Of a DNA stretch of 64,000 nucleotides, positions 49,963 to 57,296 are shown one piece after another. The notes under the pieces were generated by a model. The model was not told where the DNA came from. It worked only from the letters and a program-made list of their open reading frames with translations, and ran no database searches. The stretch is from Streptomyces sp. Ag109_O5-10 (GTDB lineage: Bacteria; Actinomycetota; Actinomycetes; Streptomycetales; Streptomycetaceae): NCBI RefSeq assembly GCF_900105755.1, contig NZ_FNTQ01000001.1, positions 5,146,001 through 5,210,000 on the forward strand, in the 5' to 3' direction. The translations under genes were made by a program, and so were the position numbers. The stretch's first letter is position 1; each line of letters starts with the position of its first letter.

Positions 49963-51063
49963 CTAGTGGGCGATATCCCCGTACCCCTCGATGTCCTGAG
50001 GCCTGCGCACCCCCGGCCCCACGTACTCCGCCGAGGGCCGCACCAACCGGCCCGTCCGCTTCTGCTCAAGAATGTGCGCCGACCACCCGGCGGTCCTCGC
50101 ACACGTGAACATCGACGTGAACATGTGGGCCGGCACCTCCGCGAAGTCCAGCATGATCGCCGCCCAGAACTCCACATTGGTGGCGAGCACACGATCCGGC
50201 CGCCGATTGTGGAGCTCCTCCAGCGCCGCCTTCTCCAACGCCTCCGCGATCTCGAACCGCGGCGCCCCCAGCTCCCGCGCCGTCCGCCGCAGCACCCGCG
50301 CCCGCGGATCCTCCGCCCGGTACACCCGGTGCCCGAACCCCATCAGCCGCTCGCCCCGGTCCAGCGCCCGCTTGACGTACCCCACCGCGTCCCCGGTCCG
50401 CTCGATCTCCTCGATCATCCCGAGCACCCGAGACGGCGCACCTCCGTGCAACGGCCCCGACATGGCCCCCACCGCACCCGACAGCGCCGCGGCGACGTCC
50501 GCGCCGGTCGAGGCGATCACCCGCGCCGTGAAGGTGGACGCGTTCATGCCGTGCTCGGCGGCCGAGGTCCAATAGGCGTCGACAGCCGCCACATGCTTGG
50601 GATCCGGCTCGCCGCGCCACCGGATCATGAACCGCTCCACCACCGAGTGCGCCTTGTCGATCTCCCGCTGCGGCACCATCGCCAGCCCCTGCCCGCGGGC
50701 CGACTGGGCGACGTACGACAGCGCCATGACCGCGGCCCGCGCCAGATCCTCGCGGGCCTGCTCGGCATCGATGTCCAGGAGCGGCTTCAGACCCCACACC
50801 GGCGCCAGCATCGCGAGCGCCGACTGCACGTCCACCCGGATGTCACCCGAATGGACGGGGATCGGGAACGGCTCGGCCGGCGGCAGCCCCGGGTTGAAGG
50901 CCCCGTCCACCAGGAGCCCCCACACGTTCCCGAACGAGACGTGCCCGACCAGATCCTCGATGTCGACGCCCCGGTACCGCAGGGCGCCTCCCTCCTTGTC
51001 CGGTTCGGCGATCTCCGTCTCGAACGCGACGACTCCTTCGAGCCCAGGCACGAAGTCGGACAT
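49963..51063 (-). CDS. Citrate synthase-family protein
   Basis: A 366-residue enzyme from ATG 51063 with GAGGAG upstream. The active-site residues are seen as His in NASTFTARVIASTG...SGPLHGGAPSRVLGM, His in GFGHRVYRAEDPRA and Asp in NVEFWAAIMLDFAEVPAHMF. It is shorter than the standard 430-residue type II enzyme and is closer to the short citrate/2-methylcitrate synthase subfamily. It is divergent from pdxH, with two dyads in the shared control region. Whether it makes citrate or methylcitrate cannot be told from sequence. Confidence 0.9.
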   Translation of the reverse strand: MSDFVPGLEGVVAFETEIAEPDKEGGALRYRGVDIEDLVGHVSFGNVWGLLVDGAFNPGLPPAEPFPIPVHSGDIRVDVQSALAMLAPVWGLKPLLDIDAEQAREDLARAAVMALSYVAQSARGQGLAMVPQREIDKAHSVVERFMIRWRGEPDPKHVAAVDAYWTSAAEHGMNASTFTARVIASTGADVAAALSGAVGAMSGPLHGGAPSRVLGMIEEIERTGDAVGYVKRALDRGERLMGFGHRVYRAEDPRARVLRRTARELGAPRFEIAEALEKAALEELHNRRPDRVLATNVEFWAAIMLDFAEVPAHMFTSMFTCARTAGWSAHILEQKRTGRLVRPSAEYVGPGVRRPQDIEGYGDIAH

Positions 51064-51136
51064 GGGGCGGCTCCTCGGGGGTGTAGGCGGAGGCAACTGC
51101 ACCATAACTCCGAGTGCCACTCTTGGGGACCCCAGC

Positions 51137-51149
51137 GGCACTCAGTGCC
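51137..51149. promoter_or_regulatory. Palindrome in the citrate synthase-pdxH control region
   Basis: GGCACTCAGTGCC is a perfect 13-bp palindrome, and GAGTGCCACTC sits 17 bp to its left, sharing AGTGCC. Both lie between the divergent starts at 51063 and 51209 and may bind one regulator. Confidence 0.45.
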
Positions 51150-51208
51150 AGGGCGGGTATGCGTCACATGTGCCCCGGACCCATATGTGCATACGGCAGG
51201 ATGACCGC

Positions 51209-51901
51209 GTGACCGATCGCGACGCCGCCGCATCCGACGACCCCATCCTCGACCCCGCCGCGATGCGCAAGCACTACCGGGCCGAGGGATTCGAAGAGCA
51301 CGATCTGGCCGCCCACCCCATGGACCAGTTCACCCGCTGGTTCGAACAGGCCGCGCGGGCCGCCGCCGACGGCATGATCTACGAACCCAACGCGATGGTC
51401 GTCGCCACCGCCGACGCCGAGGGCCGCCCCAGCTCCCGCACGGTCCTGATGAAGCAGTACGACAGCCGCGGCTTCGTCTTCTACACGAACTACGACTCCC
51501 GCAAGGCCCAGGATCTCGCCGCGAACCCGTACGTCTCGCTGGTCTTCCCCTGGCACGCCATCGCCCGCCAGGTCATCGTCACCGGCACCGCCCGCCGCAC
51601 CGGCCGCGACGAGACCGCCGCCTACTTCCGCACCCGCCCGCACGGCTCCCAGCTCGGCGCCTGGGCCAGCACCCAGTCCACGGTCATCTACTCCCGCGCC
51701 GAACTCGACGCCGCCTACGCGGAGCTCAGCGCCCGCTACCCCGAGGGCGAACAGGTCCCGGTCCCCCCGCACTGGGGCGGCTTCCGCATCGCCCCCCAGG
51801 CCGTCGAGTTCTGGCAGGGCCGCCAGAACCGCCTCCACGACCGCCTCCGCTACGTCGCCGACCCCGCCGGCACCTGGCACGTGGAACGCCTCAGCCCCTG
51901 A
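51209..51901 (+). CDS. pdxH: Pyridoxamine 5'-phosphate oxidase
   Basis: A 230-residue flavoenzyme from GTG 51209. FMN and substrate segments typical of PdxH are present: EPNAMVVATADAEGRPSSRT, RTVLMKQYDSRGFVFYTNYD, FPWHAIARQVIVTG and the C-terminal signature VEFWQGRQNRLHDRLRY. It converts pyridoxamine or pyridoxine phosphate to pyridoxal phosphate. It is preceded by the palindromic region shared with the citrate synthase gene and followed by an antisense small-transcript unit. Confidence 0.95.
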   Translation: MTDRDAAASDDPILDPAAMRKHYRAEGFEEHDLAAHPMDQFTRWFEQAARAAADGMIYEPNAMVVATADAEGRPSSRTVLMKQYDSRGFVFYTNYDSRKAQDLAANPYVSLVFPWHAIARQVIVTGTARRTGRDETAAYFRTRPHGSQLGAWASTQSTVIYSRAELDAAYAELSARYPEGEQVPVPPHWGGFRIAPQAVEFWQGRQNRLHDRLRYVADPAGTWHVERLSP

Positions 51902-51931
51902 CGCCCCCGGACGGCGCCCGAAAACGCAGAC

Positions 51932-52002
51932 GACCCGCGAGCTCGGGTCCCTCCGCCGTACGGCGGAGAAGCCGGCCGGACGTACCGGCGAGCTCGCGGG
52001 TC
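51932..52002 (-). ncRNA. Three-way-junction structured region, probable 3' end of a minus-strand transcript
   Basis: The outer arms GACCCGCGAGCTCG (51932-51945) and CGAGCTCGCGGGTC (51989-52002) pair perfectly over 14 bp. Inside are a palindromic hairpin CTCCGCCGTACGGCGGAG (51951-51968) and a GCCGG/CCGGC hairpin (51971-51989). On the minus strand the fold is followed by GTTTT, as expected of a terminator. It lies between pdxH (31 bp before) and the small frame at 52084. Confidence 0.6.
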
Positions 52003-52083
52003 GGGTGACTGCCTGGGATTGGGCCGGCTGCATGCATCGGTCGCACGCTGGTCCGGCACCGCACTCGGTGTGGTGACGGGCCG

Positions 52084-52122
52084 CTAGCCCGCAGCCACCT
52101 CACGCGTCCGGTTGTCATACAT
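52084..52122 (-). CDS. Possible 12-residue peptide MYDNRTREVAAG
   Basis: ATG 52122 opens MYDNRTREVAAG and a TAG; an in-frame GTG 12 bp earlier would add MVRQ. GGGAGG lies 11 bp before the ATG. The promoter at 52156-52184 is correctly placed and oriented. The frame is too short for coding statistics, so it may be a leader or an accidental frame within a small RNA. Confidence 0.35.
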   Translation of the reverse strand: MYDNRTREVAAG

Positions 52123-52155
52123 CTGCCGAACCACCTCCCTTCTCGTGTACCCCAC

Positions 52156-52184
52156 ACCCTACGAAGTCGGCCGGAGGTGCTCAA
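52156..52184 (-). promoter_or_regulatory. Predicted vegetative promoter of the small minus-strand unit
   Basis: On the minus strand TTGAGC (52184-52179) and TAGGGT (52161-52156) are separated by exactly 17 bp, a good HrdB-type match. Transcription would run toward pdxH through the small frame into the three-way junction. Confidence 0.55.
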
Positions 52185-52235
52185 GGGATTTATTGAAGGT
52201 GACGTGCCACGGCGGCACCCCCTAGCTTCCCGACC

Positions 52236-52700
52236 ATGACAAAGCGGCGAGTGAGTGCGGGCGGGCTCTGGATCGGCCTGGTGGACGACGACGGTGAGGC
52301 GCTGGAGCAGTGGCGGTACGTGCACAACGTCGTGGTGCCGCCGGCCGCGATGTCGGTGGCGGAGGCGCGGGAGCGGCTTGCGCGGGGGTACCGGCTGGAG
52401 AACGCGTACGACGGGGACGTGCTCGTGGGGTGTGCGACCGTGCGGCCCGTCGTCGGCGGGGTGGGGACGGTGATCGCGCGGGTGCTGCCGGAGTTCCGGC
52501 GGCGGGGATTCGGGACGGCGCTGTACGAGCATGTGCTCGCGTACGTGCGCGGGCAGGGGGCCGAGGTCGTCGAGACGTGTGTGCTGGGCGTCAACGAGGA
52601 CGGGTTGCGGTTCGCCGCGCGGTACGGGTTCGCCGAGGTGGAGCGGTATGTGCTCGACGGGAAGAGCGACGAGTGGGTGGATCTGCGGCTCGTGCTGTGA
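52236..52700 (+). CDS. GNAT acetyltransferase
   Basis: A 154-residue single-domain GNAT from ATG 52236. The acetyl-CoA loop is VLPEFRRRGFGTALYEHVLA, preceded by the beta-strand VLVGCATVRPVVGGVGTVIA and followed by LGVNEDGLRFAARYGFAEVE. Its start is about 50 bp from the divergent small-transcript promoter. The acetyl acceptor is unknown. Confidence 0.87.
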   Translation: MTKRRVSAGGLWIGLVDDDGEALEQWRYVHNVVVPPAAMSVAEARERLARGYRLENAYDGDVLVGCATVRPVVGGVGTVIARVLPEFRRRGFGTALYEHVLAYVRGQGAEVVETCVLGVNEDGLRFAARYGFAEVERYVLDGKSDEWVDLRLVL

Positions 52701-52792
52701 GGAGGTGGCGGGCGGCGGGTTGCAACGATTCCTTCAATCTTGCGGGAACACAGTGTGGGCTGCGTCACGTTCGAGTTGAATGAAGGCAGTGA

Positions 52793-54232
52793 GTGAGCCT
52801 GATGGGGGTCCAGGTGAGTGCTTCCCGGCGTAGTGGGGCCACGGACGAGCTGGGGCCCGACGGGCCCGAGCCGGAGCGGGATGTTCCGGAGGACTCGGGC
52901 GGGTCCGACCTGCTCGCGGCGCTGCTCGACGGCATGGACGCGGCACTGTGTGCCTTCGACGCGGACGGGTTCGTCACTCACTGGAACCGTGAGGCCGAGC
53001 GGATCCTGGGGTGGACGGCGGCCGAGGCGGTGGGCCGGCACGGGTTCGCCGGGTGGGCGGTGCGTGAGGCGGACGCGGACGAGGTCGAGGGCCGGCTGTT
53101 GTCCGCGATGCACGCTCCGGGGCGTCAGGTGCACGAGTTCGCGCTGCTCACGAAGGACGGCGGGCGGGTGCTCGTACGGACGCAGTCGGCGGCCGTGCGG
53201 GGGCCGGACGGGAAGCCCGCCGGGGTGTACTGCGCGTTCAGCGAGGTGCATGCGCAGATCGACCTGGAGCGGTCGATCGCGCTGAGCGAGGCGCTGTTCG
53301 AGGACGCGGCCTGGGGTGTGGTGGTCGTGGACGCGGACCTGCGGCCGGCCGTCGTCAACGCGTATGCCGCGCGGGCGCTCGGTACCGGGCGTACGTCGGC
53401 GCTGGGGCGGCCGCTGGGCGAGCTGCTGGCGCTGGGTGTGGAGGATCTGGAGGGTGCGCTGACGCATGTGCTGGCCGAGGGGGCGCCGCCCGCGCCGGCC
53501 GAGATGTGGGTGAGTGTGCGGACGGCGGAGGGCGAGCAGCGGCGTTGCTGGCGGTCGGGGTTCCTGCGGCTGGCGTCGCCACTGGCGGAGGAGCCGGTGC
53601 CGCTCGGGGTCGGCTGGCTGTTCCTGGACGTCACGGAGGCCAAGCAGGCCGAGCAGGAGGCGGCGATGCTGCGCTTCCGGGCCAATCAGCTGCATCGTGC
53701 GGCCCGTGCGGCCGCGGAGTGCGAGGACCCGGCGGAGGCGGCGACCGTCCATCTGGACTTCGCGCTGGCCGGGTTCGCCGATCACGCGGTGATCGACCGG
53801 GTGGTGGGCGGTTCGCGGGCCGACGGGGAGGTGGGACCGGTGCGGCTGGTGCGCATCGCGGCCACGCCGTCGGGGACGCCGGGGCCGAGCATGCTGACGG
53901 GTGCGGCGGGGCTGCCGGTGCGTTACGAGGAGGGGCATCCGGCGTTGCAGTGCGTGGCGCGGGCGGGCAGCGTGCGGGCGGACGCCGGTTCGGTGCCGCT
54001 GGACCGGGCACGGGCCTGGGCGCTGGACCGGCGGTGGCCCGGGGACGCGGTGCACGCGTTGTGCGCGGTGCTGCGCAGCCGGGGGCGGACGCTGGGCGTC
54101 GTGACGTTCCTGCGCGGGGCGGGCCGCAACCGTTTCGAGCGCGCGGACGCGACGTACGCCGAGGACGTGGCGGTGCGCATCGCCACCGCGCTGGATCTCG
54201 CCCATCTCGCGAAGGACCGTCCCGCGGGCTGA
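52793..54232 (+). CDS. PAS-PAS-GAF sensory protein without output domain
   Basis: A 479-residue protein from GTG 52793; GTG 52813 is also possible. PAS 1 is about residues 45-160 (LLDGMDAALCAFDADGFVTH, ILGWTAAEAVGRHGFAGWAV), PAS 2 about 165-290 (GVVVVDADLRPAVVNAYAAR) and a GAF-like domain about 310-470 (HRAARAAAECEDPAEAATVH ... RIATALDLAHLAKD). In Streptomyces this layout is usually joined to a PP2C phosphatase or ATPase, but here the protein stops after GAF. It probably modulates a partner encoded elsewhere. Confidence 0.87.
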   Translation: MSLMGVQVSASRRSGATDELGPDGPEPERDVPEDSGGSDLLAALLDGMDAALCAFDADGFVTHWNREAERILGWTAAEAVGRHGFAGWAVREADADEVEGRLLSAMHAPGRQVHEFALLTKDGGRVLVRTQSAAVRGPDGKPAGVYCAFSEVHAQIDLERSIALSEALFEDAAWGVVVVDADLRPAVVNAYAARALGTGRTSALGRPLGELLALGVEDLEGALTHVLAEGAPPAPAEMWVSVRTAEGEQRRCWRSGFLRLASPLAEEPVPLGVGWLFLDVTEAKQAEQEAAMLRFRANQLHRAARAAAECEDPAEAATVHLDFALAGFADHAVIDRVVGGSRADGEVGPVRLVRIAATPSGTPGPSMLTGAAGLPVRYEEGHPALQCVARAGSVRADAGSVPLDRARAWALDRRWPGDAVHALCAVLRSRGRTLGVVTFLRGAGRNRFERADATYAEDVAVRIATALDLAHLAKDRPAG

Positions 54233-54240
54233 GCCGGTCG

Positions 54241-55137
54241 TCAGACGCCTTGCAGGACACGGTCGAGTGCCGCCCGGCCCACCGGTCCCCAGTGCGGCTT
54301 GCCGCCGGGAAGTCCTCGGTCCCCGTTCTGGCCCATCAGCATCAGGAAGAGGCACTTCATCGCGGCCAGTCCGCGGGCGCGCCGGATCGCCGCCTCGTCC
54401 GCGCGCGCGTACGTGTCGAAGAACCGTGCGGCCGTGCCCGCGGGCAGCAGCACCCATGCGGCGGCGAGGTCCCACGCCGGATCGCCGGCCGACATGTCAC
54501 CGAAGTCGACGATGCCCGAGAGCGTTCCGTCCGAGACGACGACGTTCGCGGGATGGAGGTCGCCGTGCACCCACACCGGCGGGCCCTCCCAGGCCCGGGC
54601 CGCGACGGCGTCGTCCCAGACGGCCCGGACGCGGGCGGCGACGTCGTGGGGGGCGACGGCCTGGAGGAGGTTCTCGAAGCCGTCCGAGGAGTGCCCGGGA
54701 CGGGCACCGCGGTCCGTGGCGGTCGGGGCTTCGGCGGGCGCCGGTACGTGGAGCGCCCGGAGGAAATCCGCCAGCGTGTCGGCCGCGTGGGTGCCGCGGC
54801 TGATCGAGCCGTGGTCCAGCGGCTCGCCGGGAACCCATGTCATCACGGTCCAGTGCTTGGGGAAGCGCTCGGAGGGTTCGCCGAACCGCACCGGGGTCGG
54901 TACCGGGAGCGGCAGCCGCGGGGCCAGCACGGGCAGCCACCGCCGCTCCTTGAGCTGGGGTTCCGGGGTGGGGTCCATGCGCTGCATGCGCACGGCCAGC
55001 TCGTCCCCGAGCCGCCACATCTGGTTGCCCCAGCCGCCCGCCACCTCGCGAACGGCGAGCCCCGCGAGGTCCGGATGCTGCTCCCGCAGGAGGCCGCGGA
55101 CCAGGTCCGCGCTGATCTCGATCTCGGTACCGGTCAC
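54241..55137 (-). CDS. Aminoglycoside-phosphotransferase-family (APH) kinase
   Basis: A 298-residue kinase-like protein from GTG 55137. The Brenner motif is VWVHGDLHPANVVVSDGTLS with the catalytic Asp, and the DFG-equivalent is GIVDFGDMSAGDPAWDLAAA. The N-lobe has MWRLGDELAVRMQRMDPTPE. Despite the family name, few members give antibiotic resistance; the substrate may be a choline-like or sugar alcohol. It converges on the PAS protein gene with 8 bp between stops. Confidence 0.9.
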   Translation of the reverse strand: MTGTEIEISADLVRGLLREQHPDLAGLAVREVAGGWGNQMWRLGDELAVRMQRMDPTPEPQLKERRWLPVLAPRLPLPVPTPVRFGEPSERFPKHWTVMTWVPGEPLDHGSISRGTHAADTLADFLRALHVPAPAEAPTATDRGARPGHSSDGFENLLQAVAPHDVAARVRAVWDDAVAARAWEGPPVWVHGDLHPANVVVSDGTLSGIVDFGDMSAGDPAWDLAAAWVLLPAGTAARFFDTYARADEAAIRRARGLAAMKCLFLMLMGQNGDRGLPGGKPHWGPVGRAALDRVLQGV

Positions 55138-55188
55138 GCGGAGCCACAGTAGCGAGGCGTGGGGCGGAGCGGCTGGGGTTCTCCGGCC

Positions 55189-55944
55189 TCAGTGCTGGTA
55201 GAAGATCCGGTCGCGGTACTGCTCGAAGACGCGGGCGTTCCACTCGTGGCCGCCGTCGACGTTGCCGGAGCGGAGCAGCGGGGGTTCGGTGCCGCGGTCG
55301 GCGAGGGTGGCGGCGGTGGTGGCCAGGACCGCCTGGAGCAGGGCGCTGGTGACGACGGTGGAGGCGGGCGCGAAGGGGGCCGGGATGGTGTCGAGGGTGA
55401 GTTCGGCGTCGCCGACGGCGATCTTCGAGTCGAGGACGACGTCGCAGTGGTCCTTGAGGTAGGTGCCGGAGGCGTGCCGGGAGGTGGTCTCGGTGGCGTA
55501 CGCGACCGACGTCACGCCGATGACCCTGGCGCCGCGGTCGCGGGCGCTGATGGCCATCTCGACGGGGAGGGCGTTGCGGCCGGAGAGGGAGATGATCACG
55601 AGGGCGTCGCCGGCGCGCAGGGGTGAGGTGTCGAGGACGGCGGTGGCGAGTCCGTCGACGCGTTCGAGGCGGGAGCCGAGGGTGGCGGGCATGACGTCGA
55701 CGCCGACGAGGCCGGGGGCGGCGAGGAGGTTCATGAGGGCGAGGCCGCCGGCGCGGTAGACGACGTCCTGGGCGGCGAGGGAGGAGTGCCCGGCGCCGAA
55801 GGCGAAGAGGCGGCCGCCGGCGGTGACGGTGTCGGCGAGGAGGGTGCCGGCGGCGGCGATGGTCTCGGCCTCCTCGTCGCGGACCCGTTGCAGGAGGCCG
55901 ATGGCGGCGTCGAAGAACAGGTCGGCGGGCGTGCCGTCGCTCAT
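55189..55944 (-). CDS. nagS: SIS-domain amino-sugar protein, NagS-like
   Basis: A 251-residue SIS-domain protein from ATG 55944 with AAGGGG upstream. The phosphosugar-binding features are GRLFAFGAGHSSLAAQDVVY and ALVIISLSGRNALPVEMAIS. The same gene in S. coelicolor is reported to act on GlcNAc 6-phosphate (NagS); I am confident of the SIS fold and less so of that reaction here. It is divergent from dmdR1 and a DasR-like site lies between them, which fits a link to amino-sugar sensing. A short direct repeat (GTCTGTGTCG twice) lies in its leader. Confidence 0.82.
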   Translation of the reverse strand: MSDGTPADLFFDAAIGLLQRVRDEEAETIAAAGTLLADTVTAGGRLFAFGAGHSSLAAQDVVYRAGGLALMNLLAAPGLVGVDVMPATLGSRLERVDGLATAVLDTSPLRAGDALVIISLSGRNALPVEMAISARDRGARVIGVTSVAYATETTSRHASGTYLKDHCDVVLDSKIAVGDAELTLDTIPAPFAPASTVVTSALLQAVLATTAATLADRGTEPPLLRSGNVDGGHEWNARVFEQYRDRIFYQH

Positions 55945-56002
55945 GCGGTGCCCCTTCGCAGCGTCAGCGTCTGTGTCGGCGTCTGTGTCGCGGATCACCC
56001 TC

Positions 56003-56014
56003 AGGTCTGGACCA
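56003..56014. promoter_or_regulatory. DasR-like responsive element (dre)
   Basis: AGGTCTGGACCA matches 10 of 12 positions of the dre consensus TGGTCTAGACCA. It lies in the spacer between a TTGACA and a TGAGGG hexamer of a possible nagS promoter on the minus strand, and 234 bp from the dmdR1 start. Binding of the GlcNAc-responsive repressor DasR would fit both neighbours. Confidence 0.65.
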
Positions 56015-56073
56015 TGGTGGTGTCAATACGGCCTGTGCCGAAGGGTGCCGGGCTACGAGGCCACGGCGGCCGC

Positions 56074-56121
56074 GGCGCCCTGCGAGGGGCGCGGTGAACT
56101 GCGCGAGCAACCACCACCGGC
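56074..56121 (+). repeat. Dispersed hairpin-tail element, copy H
   Basis: GGCGCCC, loop TGCGA, GGGGCGC, then GGTGAACTGCGCGAGCAACC and ACCACCGG. It lies between divergent genes, so it terminates neither. Stem and tail are somewhat diverged. Confidence 0.82.
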
Positions 56122-56247
56122 CCGCCGGTGCAGGACGGGCCCGCACCCCCCGTTCTTCCGGTGTCCCCCGCTTGTCAGTGGGATCCGGCAGAATTGGTTG
56201 CAGTGCACGCCGCCGGGGCTTCCGGCAGAGGTAATCGAGGGGCACGA

Positions 56248-56940
56248 ATGTCCGGACTGATCGACACCACGGAGATGTATCTCCGCACCATCCTCGAGCT
56301 CGAAGAGGAAGGCGTCGTCCCCATGCGCGCCCGCATCGCGGAGCGGCTCGACCAGAGCGGGCCGACGGTGAGCCAGACGGTGGCGCGGATGGAGCGGGAC
56401 GGTCTGGTGTCCGTCGCCACCGACCGGCACCTGGAGCTGACCGACGAGGGGCGCAGGCTGGCGACGCGCGTGATGCGCAAGCACCGGCTCGCCGAGTGCC
56501 TGCTGGTCGACGTGATCGGCCTGGAGTGGGAGCAGGTGCACGCCGAGGCCTGTCGCTGGGAGCACGTGATGAGCGAGGCCGTGGAGCGGCGGGTGCTCGA
56601 ACTGCTGCGGCATCCGACCGAGTCGCCGTACGGCAACCCGATCCCGGGGCTGGAGGAGCTGGGCGAGAAGGACGGCGCGGATCCGTTCCTGGACGAGAGC
56701 ATGGTGTCGCTGGCCGACCTGGACCCGGGCGCCGACGGCAAGACGGTGGTCGTACGCCGGATCGGTGAGCCCATCCAGACCGACGCGCAGCTGATGTACA
56801 CGCTGCGGCGGGCGGGTGTGCAGCCCGGTTCGGTGGTGAGCGTGACGGAGGCGGCCGGCGGGGTGCTGGTGGGCAGCGGCGGCGAGGCGGCCGAGCTGGA
56901 GGCGGACGTCGCCTCCCACGTGTTCGTCGCCAAGCGCTGA
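56248..56940 (+). CDS. dmdR1: Iron-dependent repressor DmdR1 (DtxR family)
   Basis: A 230-residue DtxR protein from ATG 56248 with GAGGGG upstream. Metal ligands are all kept at DtxR numbering: Met10, Cys102, Glu105, His106 (ancillary/primary site) and His79, Glu83, His98. The helix-turn-helix is PMRARIAERLDQSGPTVSQT and the SH3-like domain is at about residues 150-230. DmdR1 represses siderophore (desferrioxamine, coelichelin) and iron-uptake genes in the presence of Fe2+. A frame runs antiparallel to it (see findings). A 12-bp-stem terminator is 200 bp downstream. Confidence 0.95.
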   Translation: MSGLIDTTEMYLRTILELEEEGVVPMRARIAERLDQSGPTVSQTVARMERDGLVSVATDRHLELTDEGRRLATRVMRKHRLAECLLVDVIGLEWEQVHAEACRWEHVMSEAVERRVLELLRHPTESPYGNPIPGLEELGEKDGADPFLDESMVSLADLDPGADGKTVVVRRIGEPIQTDAQLMYTLRRAGVQPGSVVSVTEAAGGVLVGSGGEAAELEADVASHVFVAKR

Positions 56941-56959
56941 GCGCCCGAAGCCCGTCGTT

Positions 56960-56986
56960 CAACTTCCTTTGCGTGTGCGGAAGTTG
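56960..56986 (+). terminator. Hairpin after dmdR1
   Basis: CAACTTCC and GGAAGTTG pair over 8 bp around an 11-nt loop, 19 bp after the dmdR1 stop. Confidence 0.55.
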
Positions 56987-57142
56987 GCGTCTGCGGGCGG
57001 CCTCTCCCCGCGGCGTGTCGAACGCGTCGAATCCAAGGTTCAATGCGCCGAATCGCAGCGCCGGAACGTTTCGCGTGCGAGGCTGTCGCGAGAGGCATAT
57101 GGCCTGAGGGGGGCGGGGAGGATGTGCCGAAGACGTGGGATT

Positions 57143-57170
57143 GGCCCCGGCACCCTTCGGTGCCGGGGCC
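57143..57170. terminator. Strong hairpin, 12-bp stem
   Basis: GGCCCCGGCACC and GGTGCCGGGGCC pair perfectly around CTTC. It is strong enough to terminate in either direction; the minus-strand ligase fusion ends 126 bp to its right. Confidence 0.7.
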
Positions 57171-57296
57171 TGTCCTCCCCAGTGCTGACCCGGAGCCCCG
57201 AGCTCTCAGGGTCATCCCCGCGGACCGTTTTCCCCGAGCGGCCCGCCCCCCGCAGAACAAATCCCCCCGGTGCCGCCGATCATGCCTGGCGAGGGG

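Larger units (their letters stand above)
55945..56247. other. Divergent nagS-dmdR1 control region
   Basis: The 303 bp hold the nagS leader, the DasR-like site (56003-56014), a minus-strand TTGACA hexamer (56026-56021) and copy H of the dispersed element (56074-56121). The right end has the dmdR1 ribosome binding site GAGGGG. No gene is seen. Confidence 0.7.
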
